A DNA stretch of 49,592 nucleotides from Acytostelium subglobosum LB1 (taxonomy: Eukaryota; Evosea; Eumycetozoa; Acytosteliales; Acytosteliaceae): NCBI RefSeq assembly GCF_000787575.1, contig NW_012236490.1:1-49592 (forward strand), read 5' to 3'. Below are positions 17,478-28,508 of the stretch, piece by piece; the first letter of the stretch is position 1; each line of letters opens with the position of its first letter. The position numbers and the translations under genes were made by a program. The notes beneath the pieces were generated by a model. It searched no databases, was not told the origin of the DNA, and worked only from the letters and a program-made list of their open reading frames with translations.

Positions 17478-19850
17478 TCATTGTGTGTAATAGTGTGCAT
17501 ACGAATTATTTCGGTGGCTTTTGGTCAGGTTGTGAAGTGACTTTTGATCGAATTGCTCTGATAGCGTTATCTCTGTTGCTGCAGGGATGTCATGTTTTGC
17601 AATTACAACCCATGTATCAATGTCTTGAAAGTATCTCGTGGATGACTTGATGAGAGATGTAGCGTTTGGCTCATGGTTGCATGCACGTGTTGCATTCGTT
17701 GTGATGTCGCTGCACATCCTTACTTGATTACCTGCCCCTCCAAACATTATTGGCTTTGGTCGTGTGATAGATTGCGGCGGTAATAGAGGTATGCCATTGG
17801 TAATGACGCGATTATGCAGATCCAAGTGATGGAACGATGGAACGTAATATTGGGTGATGACTGTGCCAGCAGAAATATCAATTTTGCAGAATAAGCCGGC
17901 GAGTCCGGATTTGTTGTAATGGACATAGAGATTTCCGTCAAGATCGTCGTATGTGACTCCATAGATATCATACGGTCCCGCTCGGGTCGTGTAGTCTGTT
18001 GGGGATGCCTCTATAGCAATGGGTGCAGGTGCGGTAGTGGAAGTAGTAGGTGTACATGATGAGTCGGTTTGTGATTGCAAAGTTGGAGCTGATGGTGATG
18101 CCAATAGCTCCTTTCTGATCGTGTCAATTATAAAGGGATGATATTGATTCCCTGATCCATCTCGTAAATCTGAATTTGATGTTGCTATTTGCATTATTCT
18201 GTCATGACAGCTCGCCTCGCTTTCCATTGCAACGAACTCCAGCTTCTGATTTATGACCAACTGAATACTACCATGCGATTGATCGTAGTGACGGGGCAAT
18301 TGTGCCGTTTTCCGATGCATGAATGCTCTAATATTGTTTGTTGGCCACCTCTTCCTCGATGACCTATTGTTGTTATTATTATTATTGTCCGCCGATGATG
18401 ATGATTGTATACTGGGTGCGGCGGTATCAGCGGCGGTCAGTACCACCTCCTGTGATTGTGGTTGTGCCAATGCCAAATTGCCAGATGAAAAAGGATGAGG
18501 ATGCTTGATGTATGTATAGCAGGTATATGCACTTATGTTGTACTGTCTCTGCCATGAAGGGATGATGACTGGAGTAGGTAGTGCAAGCGCTACCAATGAA
18601 ACGAAACTGATATTTTCGCTGCTCCAAATACTGTGCAGCTTCAGAAGAATAGATCCAAGCAATGTGTACGCTATGGATTCTAGTGCAACTGGGCCACTAC
18701 TCGTTGGCACTTCCTTTTTGGAAAAGTGTGATGATAGCCAATGTAATGCCTGCTTCTTTAGTGAGACCACATCCTCTTTTCTTCCATTTGGGTTGATACC
18801 AGCTATACCCTCTTTTATGAAGTCCAAAATTCTTTTAAGGACTTGCATTGGTCTACACATGCTATCGACAGAGTCAGCGTGGGTGTGCTGGGCTTTGGTA
18901 TTGTTGGGAGAAGAATGAGGGGAGCTCTGGGTATATTGTCGGCTGGACTTGTTGATTCGAGATGATCCAGGACTGTAGTCATACTTGTTTTCAGTGAGCT
19001 CCCAATCAATGATTGTTGCCTCTAATGTATCACGAATAATGTACGAATGGGCGATGCCAGACACATCCAGTGAAATGAACTTATTGACTACCGCGAAGTT
19101 GATCACAACATTGTGCTCGTGGAGGTCTCTATGGAAGATGTTGGTGACATCCCCAATGACGATAATCTGATATACTAGTTGTAGTAGAACAGACTTCAGA
19201 ATGTTGAGGGAGATGAAGCGAATGGTGTTGTCATCTGGTTTGTCACAGGCATTCTTGTTAAGTAATGTATGTAGCGATATTCCACATCCGAGGGTGACCA
19301 ATGACCTCTGGGGGTCGAGTAGTGAAGTCTCATCAATATGATGGGGAATATCTTGACCATGAGCATGTTCAATGCGAATGCGACCAGCTTTGTTGTAATA
19401 GATGATGTCATGTGGGTTCATTATGAGCTGGATATTGTCACACACTGGCAGTAGTTTCTGTATGCGTCGTAGTGATTCGAGTTCATTGTGAGATCCACTA
19501 TGATTATCCATATGACTCAGTCTCGGTTGTGCGACATCATCGTCTGCCTCTCCCTCCTCTATTTGTCGCTTTAACTGTGGTGCACTCTCATTCTTCCTCT
19601 CTTTCCCTCCCCCTCCACCTTTTCTGCCTCCTTCTTTCTGTTTCATCTTCTCTTGTTGTTGGGGCGGCTGCTGTTGTGCTACTGCTCTTTCTTTGATAAA
19701 GATGGAGCTTATATGAGAAAAGCCGCATGGTATTGCCCTACTGATATGTTGCGATACATCTAGCTGTATAACATTGTTTGTACTGTTAGATACGTGAGCT
19801 GTATTTGATACACACAGATATGTGTGTGTGAATGATGTCATGTTGTTCAC
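17478..19850 (-). CDS. Haspin-like kinase region fused to SET-domain-like region
   Basis: One uninterrupted 790-codon frame with ATG start. Residues about 138-300 resemble the catalytic half of Haspin-type kinases: an LLQLV-rich helix leads to HRDLHEHN (240-247), and IIDWEL (280-285) stands where Haspins have their variant DYT motif instead of DFG. A clear glycine loop and ATP-binding Lys are not visible before it, so the N-lobe is divergent or an upstream exon is missing. Asn/Ser-rich linkers follow. Residues about 625-770 look like a SET domain: SGLAGLFCKIDISAGTVI, then RACNHEPNAT (the NHxxPN pseudoknot motif) and an EITL segment. Haspin phosphorylates histone H3 Thr3 and SET proteins methylate lysines, so a chromatin-modifying role is plausible. 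It is inferred only. Expression and activity are unproven. Confidence 0.65.
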   Translation of the reverse strand: MNNMTSFTHTYLCVSNTAHVSNSTNNVIQLDVSQHISRAIPCGFSHISSIFIKERAVAQQQPPQQQEKMKQKEGGRKGGGGGKERKNESAPQLKRQIEEGEADDDVAQPRLSHMDNHSGSHNELESLRRIQKLLPVCDNIQLIMNPHDIIYYNKAGRIRIEHAHGQDIPHHIDETSLLDPQRSLVTLGCGISLHTLLNKNACDKPDDNTIRFISLNILKSVLLQLVYQIIVIGDVTNIFHRDLHEHNVVINFAVVNKFISLDVSGIAHSYIIRDTLEATIIDWELTENKYDYSPGSSRINKSSRQYTQSSPHSSPNNTKAQHTHADSVDSMCRPMQVLKRILDFIKEGIAGINPNGRKEDVVSLKKQALHWLSSHFSKKEVPTSSGPVALESIAYTLLGSILLKLHSIWSSENISFVSLVALALPTPVIIPSWQRQYNISAYTCYTYIKHPHPFSSGNLALAQPQSQEVVLTAADTAAPSIQSSSSADNNNNNNNRSSRKRWPTNNIRAFMHRKTAQLPRHYDQSHGSIQLVINQKLEFVAMESEASCHDRIMQIATSNSDLRDGSGNQYHPFIIDTIRKELLASPSAPTLQSQTDSSCTPTTSTTAPAPIAIEASPTDYTTRAGPYDIYGVTYDDLDGNLYVHYNKSGLAGLFCKIDISAGTVITQYYVPSFHHLDLHNRVITNGIPLLPPQSITRPKPIMFGGAGNQVRMCSDITTNATRACNHEPNATSLIKSSTRYFQDIDTWVVIAKHDIPAATEITLSEQFDQKSLHNLTKSHRNNSYAHYYTQ

Positions 19851-20948
19851 TCAATACATACTCATTACAACTCGTTCTCTACAAGCCAGTATGCTCGCTC
19901 GTACGCATGCTCGTACGCTCGTACCTCGTACGATCATATGAAAAATTTTGGTTTTGGCGCCAACAAACAAAACCCACCTTTTTTTCTTTTTTTTTTTCTA
20001 ACTAACACAACCATGGACAAGGCTCCGATCCGACCGGATCGGATGACTGTTTCTCTCAAAATCCATCCTGATATTTGTATGAGAGTCCAAACAAGTTGTA
20101 TGATGAGATGACGATCGATCGGATATATATCCGTCATCGACGGATTCGGATCGGAGCCTTGACCATGGACCATGGCGAGTTCTTCGACCAGGCGAAAGAT
20201 CATACCATACGCCATACGGGATATGGGTGGTCCGGTCCGGTCAATAAATATGATATACTTATGTCAATACTGCCCTTGTTCCTATTGCATTTGTTTTCCT
20301 CATCGTTGCTATCTCTTGTCTTAATGTTTTGCTGTTTTGATTTCTTCTTAGGTGTGTCAGGGTCTGGCGATTGCCTTCCATCCTCAGAATCCTTCCTCTT
20401 GCTGTTGTCTTTGTCCTTGCCTTTCTTCACCATTCCTCGATGATCCTCTGAACTAGACAACTGGACACCACACCACAATCAGAAAAGTAGACACCACTAA
20501 GATGTAGTCTACAACAAGGAATAGCTGGAATATGATTCAAGTTGCGATAGATGCTGATGATCATAACAGTGCGTGCGCTACATAATATATGTCTTCAGGT
20601 AGGGTCAATCACGTGTCCTGTATCTGTTGTCCCGTATCTGTTTGTTCGTCTGTGTGTATTGCAATGATTATGATTATTTATGAACTACATGTCTGTTCAA
20701 ATTTTTTTGGTCAAAACACATTTAATTAATTATTATTGAGCCTTGAGCCAATAGTGTTAATGACTTTAGTGGCTGGCAAGTGGCAGGCATGGCTATTGTT
20801 GCTTACTCCTCTCCCACCACCACCAACTGTATCGACCACCCTATCCTATTGTCACAGACAGATATAAGATATATGCAGAGCAATGAGCTAAAATATGAAT
20901 CACGAGCTGTCGATATCCCCATCATTTGAATCATCAACAAATAACCTG
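19851..20948. other. Intergenic with one strong palindrome, no firm gene
   Basis: This is mostly low-complexity or AT-rich sequence. A minus-strand frame at 20434-20200 encodes a very hydrophilic Lys/Asp/Ser-rich peptide (VKKGKDKDNSKRKDSEDG), which could be a short exon, but no partner exon was found. A T-rich tract lies at 19979-19998. Confidence 0.35.
20011..20168. repeat. Inverted repeat, 22-bp arms around about 113 bp
   Basis: The arms at 20011-20032 and 20147-20168 pair with one mismatch (core AAGGCTCCGATCCG and its complement). CCATGG lies at both outer ends. The interior is rich in further CGGATC/GATCGG palindromes. It looks like a hairpin-forming or MITE-like insertion. Confidence 0.65.
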
Positions 20949-21197
20949 CTAATCTTCACTCCACTCGACTTTGTTGTGGTGTGCTATCCCGTGATCGAAC
21001 TTACTAAGATTAACAGGTTCTGGCTTGGGCACAGGGTACTTGATGTTGGTAGCAATTGATGGCAAGGTCGCAATGAACTTACGATCACCAAGGGTTGCCA
21101 GATATGTATGTAGCTGGAGAACAGGACCACGATCGTACAGGTACTGGATGCTGCTTGAAGGCTGGCTGGCGTACAGTGGCAAAACAGATACGGACAT
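20949..21197 (-). CDS. Small conserved-looking protein, unrecognised
   Basis: A complete 82-codon frame, ATG in an AT-rich context, ending in acidic residues (KVEWSED). It has no low-complexity runs, unlike its surroundings, and has balanced amino-acid use (GDRKFIATLPSIATNIKYPV). This suggests a genuine small gene, perhaps organellar or part of a larger complex. No signature residues identify it. Confidence 0.5.
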   Translation of the reverse strand: MSVSVLPLYASQPSSSIQYLYDRGPVLQLHTYLATLGDRKFIATLPSIATNIKYPVPKPEPVNLSKFDHGIAHHNKVEWSED

Positions 21198-21432
21198 ATA
21201 ATAACATTAACACATTGACATCAGTGGATTCTTCACTCGATGGGTGGGTACAATAGTGTCCTATACAGATAGATTATCATACAGATACGTACGTATCAGT
21301 ATAACACTGCAACTATACTACACTAGTATTATACATAACATAAATGTCTCCTCATCGATCATACAATCATACATTTATTACTTATTACAGATAAATCACA
21401 CATCACTTTATAGTTATAACTCATAACTCCAT

Positions 21433-21702
21433 TTGATTTACATATATAGTCGATACCATTCGATAGCACTTGTACTTGTTGTTGTGTACTTTACATTGAT
21501 GTCTATCATCATATTTATACGATCATTTATTACAGCAGATAAAAACAGAACGAGGCTTATCGACTATATCTCAACTTTGACACCTGATCCACAATCAATC
21601 GACATGGTGTCATTTCGCTCCACAAATCATATAATACTAGGCTGTTTAAGAGATTGCGATAAAGTCAAACAGACCACAGACTGTGACTGTCAAGACCTCT
21701 GA
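21433..21702 (+). CDS. Possible small membrane-anchored protein
   Basis: An 89-codon frame with one hydrophobic segment near the N-terminus (ALVLVVVYFTLMSIIIFI), then a polar, Cys-containing tail (CLRDCDKVKQTTDCDCQDL). It could be a signal-anchor or secreted peptide, or the last exon of a longer gene. No family is recognised. Confidence 0.4.
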   Translation: MIYIYSRYHSIALVLVVVYFTLMSIIIFIRSFITADKNRTRLIDYISTLTPDPQSIDMVSFRSTNHIILGCLRDCDKVKQTTDCDCQDL

Positions 21703-21972
21703 CGTTTGGTTGGCAATTAATATAAAGAAACAAGGTGAAGCAGTGTAATTAACCTTATCACAATTGCCTCATTAACTCGATTTGTGAACCACCGAGTTAG
21801 TCGATATGTAGATACTGATCGCTGATCGTATGATGTATGTATGACCATACCATTCGATGGTCGATGGCGATGGGTATATATCATGTGTCTAAATGCTTGT
21901 TGTTGGTACCTGTAGATCGATCCTTGTTAACAAGTTAATAAAGCATAAAGTAAAGTAATACTCTTCCCCTAC

Positions 21973-22070
21973 TGGCTGCGGGAATAATCTGTGTTTAAAA
22001 TGTGCCCGCATATAGAATGTGGGAACGAACTAAATTCAATTTATTCCCGCACATTTCTTGCCTCACAACC
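21973..22070. repeat. Short dispersed palindromic element (copy 2)
   Basis: It starts TGCGGGAATAA and contains the inverted complement TTATTCCCGCA near its end (about 22040-22050), so it can fold on itself. It shares TTTAAAATGTGCCCGCATAT and ATTCAATTTATTCCCGCACA with the copy at 15640-15810. It lies just upstream of the SET pseudogene. Confidence 0.6.
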
Positions 22071-22121
22071 ATCAATGCTTACATTCACTAAACAAATACA
22101 AATACATCTATCTAATTATCA

Positions 22122-22828
22122 ATGACTACTACAACCACCACTGCACCAATGACATCCGATTGGGTGGATGTCCCTCCAACGTACTCCACTCTAGCCAGTG
22201 CTGACAAGCAGCGCATGGACTTCATATACTACACGGAGCACGGAGAGCGTCACTGGGCAAGATGGGTATAGGATGATCGCTCGCAAGCGCACAATGTCAA
22301 AGTTGCTATCAAAAGGATGAAGAAGCTGGTCGCTCTCCATGGCCCACTCAACATCTGCACAGTGGCTCATTGTGTGGAACGCTGACCAAGTGCTGGACCT
22401 ACTGCAGCAAACATCTACGGGAGTGCTACTCACAGGTGAAGATGAGACGAGCAACATCCTACACGCTGGCCTCGGTCTCTTTGCCATACATTATAGCGAG
22501 ACTCCTCGACCCGCAAATACCTATATCGGTGGCCTCAACAAGAAGCCCAAGAAGAGTCCAGTGTTTGAGAAGGGAGCACACATAATCATGTACACTGGCC
22601 ACAATCTGACACCCACAGAACACAGAGCAATGATGGACGAGTTGAGACAGGTTGGCAAGCAGCCTGCCTGAGTACACATTGGAGATACCAAGTGCCAAAG
22701 ACAGGCCCAGGGTGTACGTCGATGCAAGTGATATGTTGCTATCATCTGTGGCTAGGTTCATCAACTTCCCGACACCAGGCCCACGTGGGAAGAGTGCCCA
22801 CTCGGTTTCCATCCAGCCATGTACTTGA
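22122..22828 (+). pseudogene. SET-domain protein, frame-broken
   Basis: Coding-like pieces lie in several frames. From ATG 22122: SDWVDVPPTYSTL ... HGERHWARWV, then an in-frame TAG at 22269. From about 22339 in another frame: GLGLFAIHYS ... KGAHIIMYTGHNLTPTEHRAM, which fits the first half of a SET domain (GxGLFA, then a turn and YTG). From about 22673 in a third frame: RVYVDASDMLLSSVARFINF, which fits the second half (usually ARFINH), ending TGA at 22828. The His and Cys normally following RFIN are replaced. No splice sites restore the frame cleanly, so I call a decayed SET gene. It is not a simple copy of the SET region at 17.5-18 kb. Confidence 0.55.
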
Positions 22829-22849
22829 CTAGGGGGGTGTTGTCTGTCA

Positions 22850-23522
22850 TCATTTGGTTATCTTCCTGGTGGGGATTCCAATGATTGTATATCTCTTTTG
22901 TTGTTCACCTGTCATCGGCGGTAACTCTTTGCTGTTATTTTGACAGGTGGTGAGGACACCTCGCAAGAGTGGATCGACATCCTTTCCTGTGCCATTGTGT
23001 TGAGGGTTGGGTTTGATGTCATCATCGTAATTGCCAGCCACCAACACTACTGGAGTCGGCACCCGAGTACTCATCATTGTCCTCATCCTCATCATTGTCC
23101 TCGTCTTCATTATCATCGTCCTCGTCATTATCGTTGTCTTCATCCTCGGATGAATCGGGTGTCGCTTGTCGCTGGTCTCGGTTTCCTTGGGTGACAGTTG
23201 CTTGTTGGCAGCAGCGGTAGTAGTGTTGTCGTTGACTGCCTTCCTTTTCTTCTTCACTTCACCAGATGCTTTGTGACGCTGTTTTTGTTGTCGTTGTCGT
23301 TGTTGTTGAGGTATGTGGTGGCGATGATGTGATATCATCGAATCCACCATCCATTGGGACCTGTCTATGATGATCGTTATCATTCATGAGCATTGTTGGC
23401 GCCTCGCGGATGGCACCGATGCGCTTGACCGCTTCAACCACCAGCTTGTTGGACTGACCAATCTTTGTGATGAGAGCTTCCCAGAAAGATGGTGGATGCA
23501 GACTGGGATGGGTTGGAGTGGA
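22850..23522 (-). pseudogene. Degraded coding sequence cut by the retrotransposon
   Basis: Minus-strand frames 23543-23259 and 23383-22850 overlap in different phases and read like one broken protein. It has a helical start (FWEALITKIGQSNKLVVEAVKRIGAIREAP), a basic patch (KKKRKAV) and an acidic GAN/GAC-repeat region that is open only in the wrong frame. The LTR retrotransposon inserted just upstream, so the 5' part is separated. No family is recognised. Confidence 0.4.
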
Positions 23523-23527
23523 GCAGG

Positions 23528-23823
23528 TGTTGGGCTTACACAATTATATATATATGGATAGATGACACGCGCCGAGCTGGCATCTAATAGAATTGTGTTC
23601 CAAAGCCAAGACTGTATATATGGCGTGAGTCTCCATCATAATGGCGAGAGTCATCATGATAGCGGAGACAACCGACTACACTAATCACACGTACGCTCAT
23701 GGATGACCGTACACAATAAATACCCGGGACTGTTAGTCACGACTGGACAACAATTACCCTTACCCCCTATTATCTGTCTATATTATTACTATCCACGCCA
23801 TAACTATACACTAAAGTCTTACA
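23528..23823 (+). repeat. 5' LTR
   Basis: 296 bp, TG...CA ends, preceded by GCAGG. It contains ATATATATGG and an AATAAATA (polyadenylation-like) sequence. Confidence 0.95.
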
Positions 23824-23840
23824 TGGTATCAAGAAGGTAC
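23824..23840 (+). promoter_or_regulatory. Primer-binding site
   Basis: TGGTATCAAGAAGG follows the LTR directly. TGGTATCA complements the CCA-bearing 3' end of initiator-Met-type tRNAs, as in many LTR elements. The exact priming tRNA cannot be fixed here. Confidence 0.65.
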
Positions 23841-23893
23841 TGAACCTATTATTATTATCGTTATTATATTACTATTAATTACTGCTATCAAAA

Positions 23894-26800
23894 ATGTCTG
23901 ATACTGCTTCCAATACTGATGTGGAAATGGAGGAGAAGCCGGGAGTTGAGAAGGCGACGGAGAAAGATGTTGTGAACGCCGAGAACGCCAACAAGTCGAA
24001 GGAGAGTGCGTCCGAGCCTGCTGCTGCTGGTGCCAATGCTGCTGTCAATGTCAATGATGATGATGAATTACCAAACAATGGAACCTCTATTACGACGACA
24101 ATCCAGTACGGAGCGGTCACGATGTCCGACACCCCGCCTGCTCAACCTGATGCCAGTCCTTCAGCTGCAGGATCCAAGCCTGCTCCAAAGGTTGCCAAAC
24201 CTGCGCCTACCATGCCCAAGAATGTGCCAACTGCGTCTACACCTGTNTCAACTGTATCCAAGGGAGCACCAACCGATAGTGGAATTCGTACGCGCCAACC
24301 TGACAACCGGTTCGCCCAACACNTGGACAACCGCGTCCAAGCGCTCGGATTGCAAGCCAGTGCCATGAGCCACGGTTACCCTATGACGCCTGCCTACCGA
24401 GACACGCCACGCACACCTGAGACGGAGATGGCCGACGACGAAGACTCGACCGCCAGNGAGAGGTTAGCAAACGCCATGTTAATCATTGCTGACAAGTCCA
24501 AGACACCGAACGAGAGAACGTTGGCCTTGAAGGGACTAATCGCGTCCCAACCGGGACTGACCACTTACATGGAGTGGGAGAAAAAGAACGAGCTGGTGGA
24601 GAGCGTAATGGGCGTAATTATGATATCTCCACATCCAGACAGGCTTGACGTTGTGGAACTGATTGAAAGGAGTGCCAGACAACTTTCCATGCCCACAGCC
24701 AAGTTGCCAAAGTTCACTGTTACTGATGACTTCAACAAGTACTTCGAGGAGAACTGCAGCGTCCTCATGGCCTTGAATGAAGTAATGCGCATATCCGCCA
24801 TCTGGAGTGCCATGACACCGGAGGCTCAGAAGTCTCTTGGCTTGGACATCCGTGTTACCAACTGGAACAAGTTCTCCAGCGCAATGATCAATCGCTTCGC
24901 TTCCCACAAACCACGCACTGAGTTGGTGAGGGAATTGACAAACTTGCGTTACACTGGTGATACCGATGTCTCTGCCTTCACCGAGAAGTTCAGGAAGGCC
25001 TGTGCAGCTGTCGAGTCATCGGGCGTCAAGGACCTCAAGACGTTCAAGACCGTCATGTTCACTTCCGCCTTCCCTGCTTCTGTCCGTAGCAATTTGCCAA
25101 GTGACCTGTATCTCAATGGTGCGGATTACACTGGTGAGTTAGCGCCGATGGTCACTGAACTGAGCAAGAGTGTTGCCAAGAACAACAACACTCCCAAGGG
25201 TGATAACAAACCTTTGACCAAGGATGCTATCAAGACGGCTACTGATAAGAAGAGAAAGCTGGAGCACACTTCCACGTCTACTCCCAAACCTGAGGGATGT
25301 TTCAGATGCAAGTCTCTCAAACATCAGGTGAGGAACTGCCCGTTGCCAGACGACCGCACTGAAGAGGAGAAGAAGGCAGCTGAGGAGAGGAAGGCACAAT
25401 GGATCAAGTCCAAACAACCGGCCAAGTCGACGTACCCTGGTACCAAGACACCAGGCAAGACCAAGGAGATTTCAACTGTTGCCATTGTTGATGACGACCG
25501 GCTGACCAAGGTCAAGATTGATTCGGGTGCTGACACCTCAGTCTTGCCTGCGCACTGGGCTCACAACATGCCATTGGAGAAGTCCGACACTGTACTTAGA
25601 GGATTCGATGGATCAACTGTAGCCTCTAAGGGCATAACTGTAAAGGAACTTAAAGTAAAGAACAAGTTTGGTCTTTATGTGTCTGTGTCTGTGTGTTTTG
25701 AAGTGATTGATTGTGATGAGAATGCCTCGATACTGATCGGTAGAGACCATCTTCAACACACCGCATCAACACTCGACTTTGGTTCAAACATCTGGTCATT
25801 TAATGATGACAAAGGTCGACGTCAGGAAGTACCTCTGGGTGATTCGAAACGAAAGACCTTTACTGTTTATGTGGGGGGTCAGCTGCATAGAGTATCTGAA
25901 ATATGCTATGCTGGCGAGGTGGCTTTCAACCCCACAGAAGATGGCACCAAAGCAATGGGCCGCAACATTTCAAAATTGTCAAAAACTATCGTGAATGAGT
26001 TTTGCACATTATTGGAATCAACTGGCAGAGAGAGAACGACTCTACCAGTGAGTCGACCTGGGTGGGACTATGAGATCTTCACCAATGGAGAGATACCTAA
26101 ACCTTCGATGTTTCCTGTACCCCACAGACTGAAAGGTGAGCTCAAAGCTCAACTGGAGGACTACTTGAGGAGGGGCTGGATCTCTCGCGCTGAATCACCT
26201 TATGGTGCTGCTGTGATGTTCATCAAGAAGCCTGGCACGAACAAGTATAGATGTGTGGTTGACTACCGAGCGTTGAATAGTGTCAGTCACTACTCACACC
26301 ACGCAATACCCAACATCTCTAAGTTGATCATGTCGACTAAAGGATACAAATTGTTCTCTGCCATTGACTTGGCTCGAGGATATCAAAAGAAAAAACTAAA
26401 AAAAAAAAAAAAAAAAAAAAAAACAGGAATGAGAACTGAGTTCGGTTCCTTCGTCTGGAACGTCGTGCCCATGGGCCTAGCCGGAACTCNNNNNNNNNNN
26501 NNNNNNNNNNNNNNNNNNNNNNNNNNNNNNNNNNNNNNNNNNNNNNNNNNNNNNNNNNNNNNNNNNNNNNNNNNNNNNNNNNNNNNNNNGATCGTCCATT
26601 CATATGCGACAGTGACGCAAGCAAAGGTGCGATTGGCTATGTGATCTACCAACTGGGTGATGATGGAGAGCGACGACACATTCTGTATGGGTCTAAGCGA
26701 TTCAACGACAGTCAACTTCGCTACACTGTGCTTGAGCGCGAGATGCTAGCTGCAGTAACTGCTCTGATTGATAATCATTATTTATTGTTTGGTTATCCAA

Positions 26801-28467
26801 TCACGATCAACTGTGATCACCGCAACATTGTATTCCTGTATGAGCAATGTAAATATCCGATCAGTGATCGTATTACTCGATGGATACAGATCCTAAGTAA
26901 GTACAATCCCAAACTGGAGTACATCAAAGGCTCGTCCAACATCTATGCTGATGCATGCAGTCGATCAATTGATGTCAAAGAGTTGATGGAGCGCGTCCGA
27001 TCAAACAAATCGATTGATGTGGATGATGACATCCCCATGCCAGATGAACCTGTACTCGCCAAACATATCGCATCTGTCGATAATGTGACCAACACAGCAA
27101 CTGTTGCTGCTGCCACCGCTTCCGCTCGCAGTATAGAGGAATTGTCCGAACTGAATATGCTCCACGCCTTTGATGATGATACCATCATTCCACTGATACT
27201 AGCTGGCTACGAGATAGAGGACAAGTTAGTCAACGAGAAAACGTTGCACCGTGATCAGACACCTTACACCGTCGATACCAGAGGCTTGCGCCTGACGAGT
27301 GAGAACAAGCTGATTGTTCCACGTGTGAAGAAGGTCATTCGCAAAGTGATATCCATCCACCATGATCACTGGCTAGGAGGACACTTTGATCACAAGAGAA
27401 CGAGCGAGAAGATTAAACGTAGATACTACTGGCTGACGATGAACGCTGACATCCTCAACTACGTACAGTCATGTGTCATTTGCAAGCTGTGCAGTGACCA
27501 TCCACCGAGGACGATGGGCTTGCTGGAGCCCCTAACCATTCCACAATATGTGTTTGAATCAATCACCATGGATATAATTCCAAAGCTGTCCACTCATACT
27601 ACTAAAACTGGTGTAGAGTATGACGGAATACTGTTGGTGTCCGATCGATTCTCCAAATTCACATGGTTGAAGCCATTGATCAAGGGTGCGAAGAGCATGG
27701 ACATCATTGATCTGTTACAAGAGATGTTCTGCACTTTTCCACGACCAAGTGAGATCGTAACTGATAACGATCCATTGTTCACAGCTCATGTCTTCGTTGA
27801 ATACATGAAGGCTAAGAAGGTCGAGATACACATGAGTCTACCGTATCGCCACAACCCTAATGGCCACTCTGAGATCAGAGTACGACTGGTAAAGAACGTC
27901 CTGCGCAAGATGTTGTTGCAACGTGAGTTGTTAGCAAGGTACTTGCATGATGATCCAACTGGGATCCTGGAGGAGATTGACCTCGACGATAGCATGACCG
28001 ACATACGTAAGAACTGGTTCGTGTGTTTGCCACTGATCCAATATGCCATCAATAACACACTGTCAACGTCTACTGGTATGACGCCTTACCGTATCATGTT
28101 TAACAGAGATGCCGAACCACTGACTGTTTCAACTTCGGATACAACACCGAAAACTGTATCTGTACATTTGAATGAATGGAACAAAACAATGAAGATTGTG
28201 CGTGATCACCTTCTGTTGGCAAGTAAAAACATGAAGAAGTATTATGACTCAAGGAAGAGGCCGACGAACATTCACCCTGGTGATTATGTGTTCCGTCGTT
28301 TGCACGACCACGAACGTTCAAAGAAGTTGGACGCGGTCTACACTGGCCCATATTTGGTTGTTAGAGTAAACAACAACAACATCACCTTCCTTGATGACAC
28401 TGTCGATCCAGCGATCGAGAAGACTGTACATGCTGCTCTACTCAAAAGGCTGTTCCAAGATCACTGA
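23894..28467 (+). CDS. Gag-Pol polyprotein (interrupted by assembly gap)
   Basis: The frame opens at ATG 23894. Gag ends with a CCHC knuckle near residue 468 (CFRCKSLKHQVRNC). The protease has IDSGADTSVLP near residue 543 and ILIGRDHL. The reverse transcriptase starts around residue 740 (RRGWISRAESPYGAAVMFIKKP, CVVDYRALN, AIDLARGYQ) and resumes after the A tract at MRTEFGSFVW. The 100-N gap removes the YxDD box. After the gap come RNase H (CDSDASKGAIGYV, DACSRSI) and integrase, with its HHCC finger ending CVICKLC, core Asp in TMDII, Asp in VTDND, Glu in GHSEIR, and a C-terminal GPYLVV module. Gag and Pol share one frame. The frame change at the gap reflects unknown gap length, not a real frameshift. 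Three single Ns lie in gag. Confidence 0.9.
26396..26589. other. Homopolymer A tract and 100-N gap inside reverse transcriptase
   Basis: Between ARGYQ and TGMRTEF the sequence is almost pure A and translates as a Lys run. It occupies about the length of the expected QIxIxPxxxxK segment. The gap 26490-26589 follows. A conserved catalytic domain would not tolerate this, so it is probably a sequencing or assembly error. Confidence 0.8.
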
Positions 28468-28508
28468 ATGATCTTGAAGATGAACAAGATGAGGACAATG
28501 TCGATCAA

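Noticed and set aside
26641-28467. Separate pol gene starting at 26641
   Set aside because: It begins just after an unknown-length gap. The frame change relative to gag-pol is an artefact of the 100-N placeholder.
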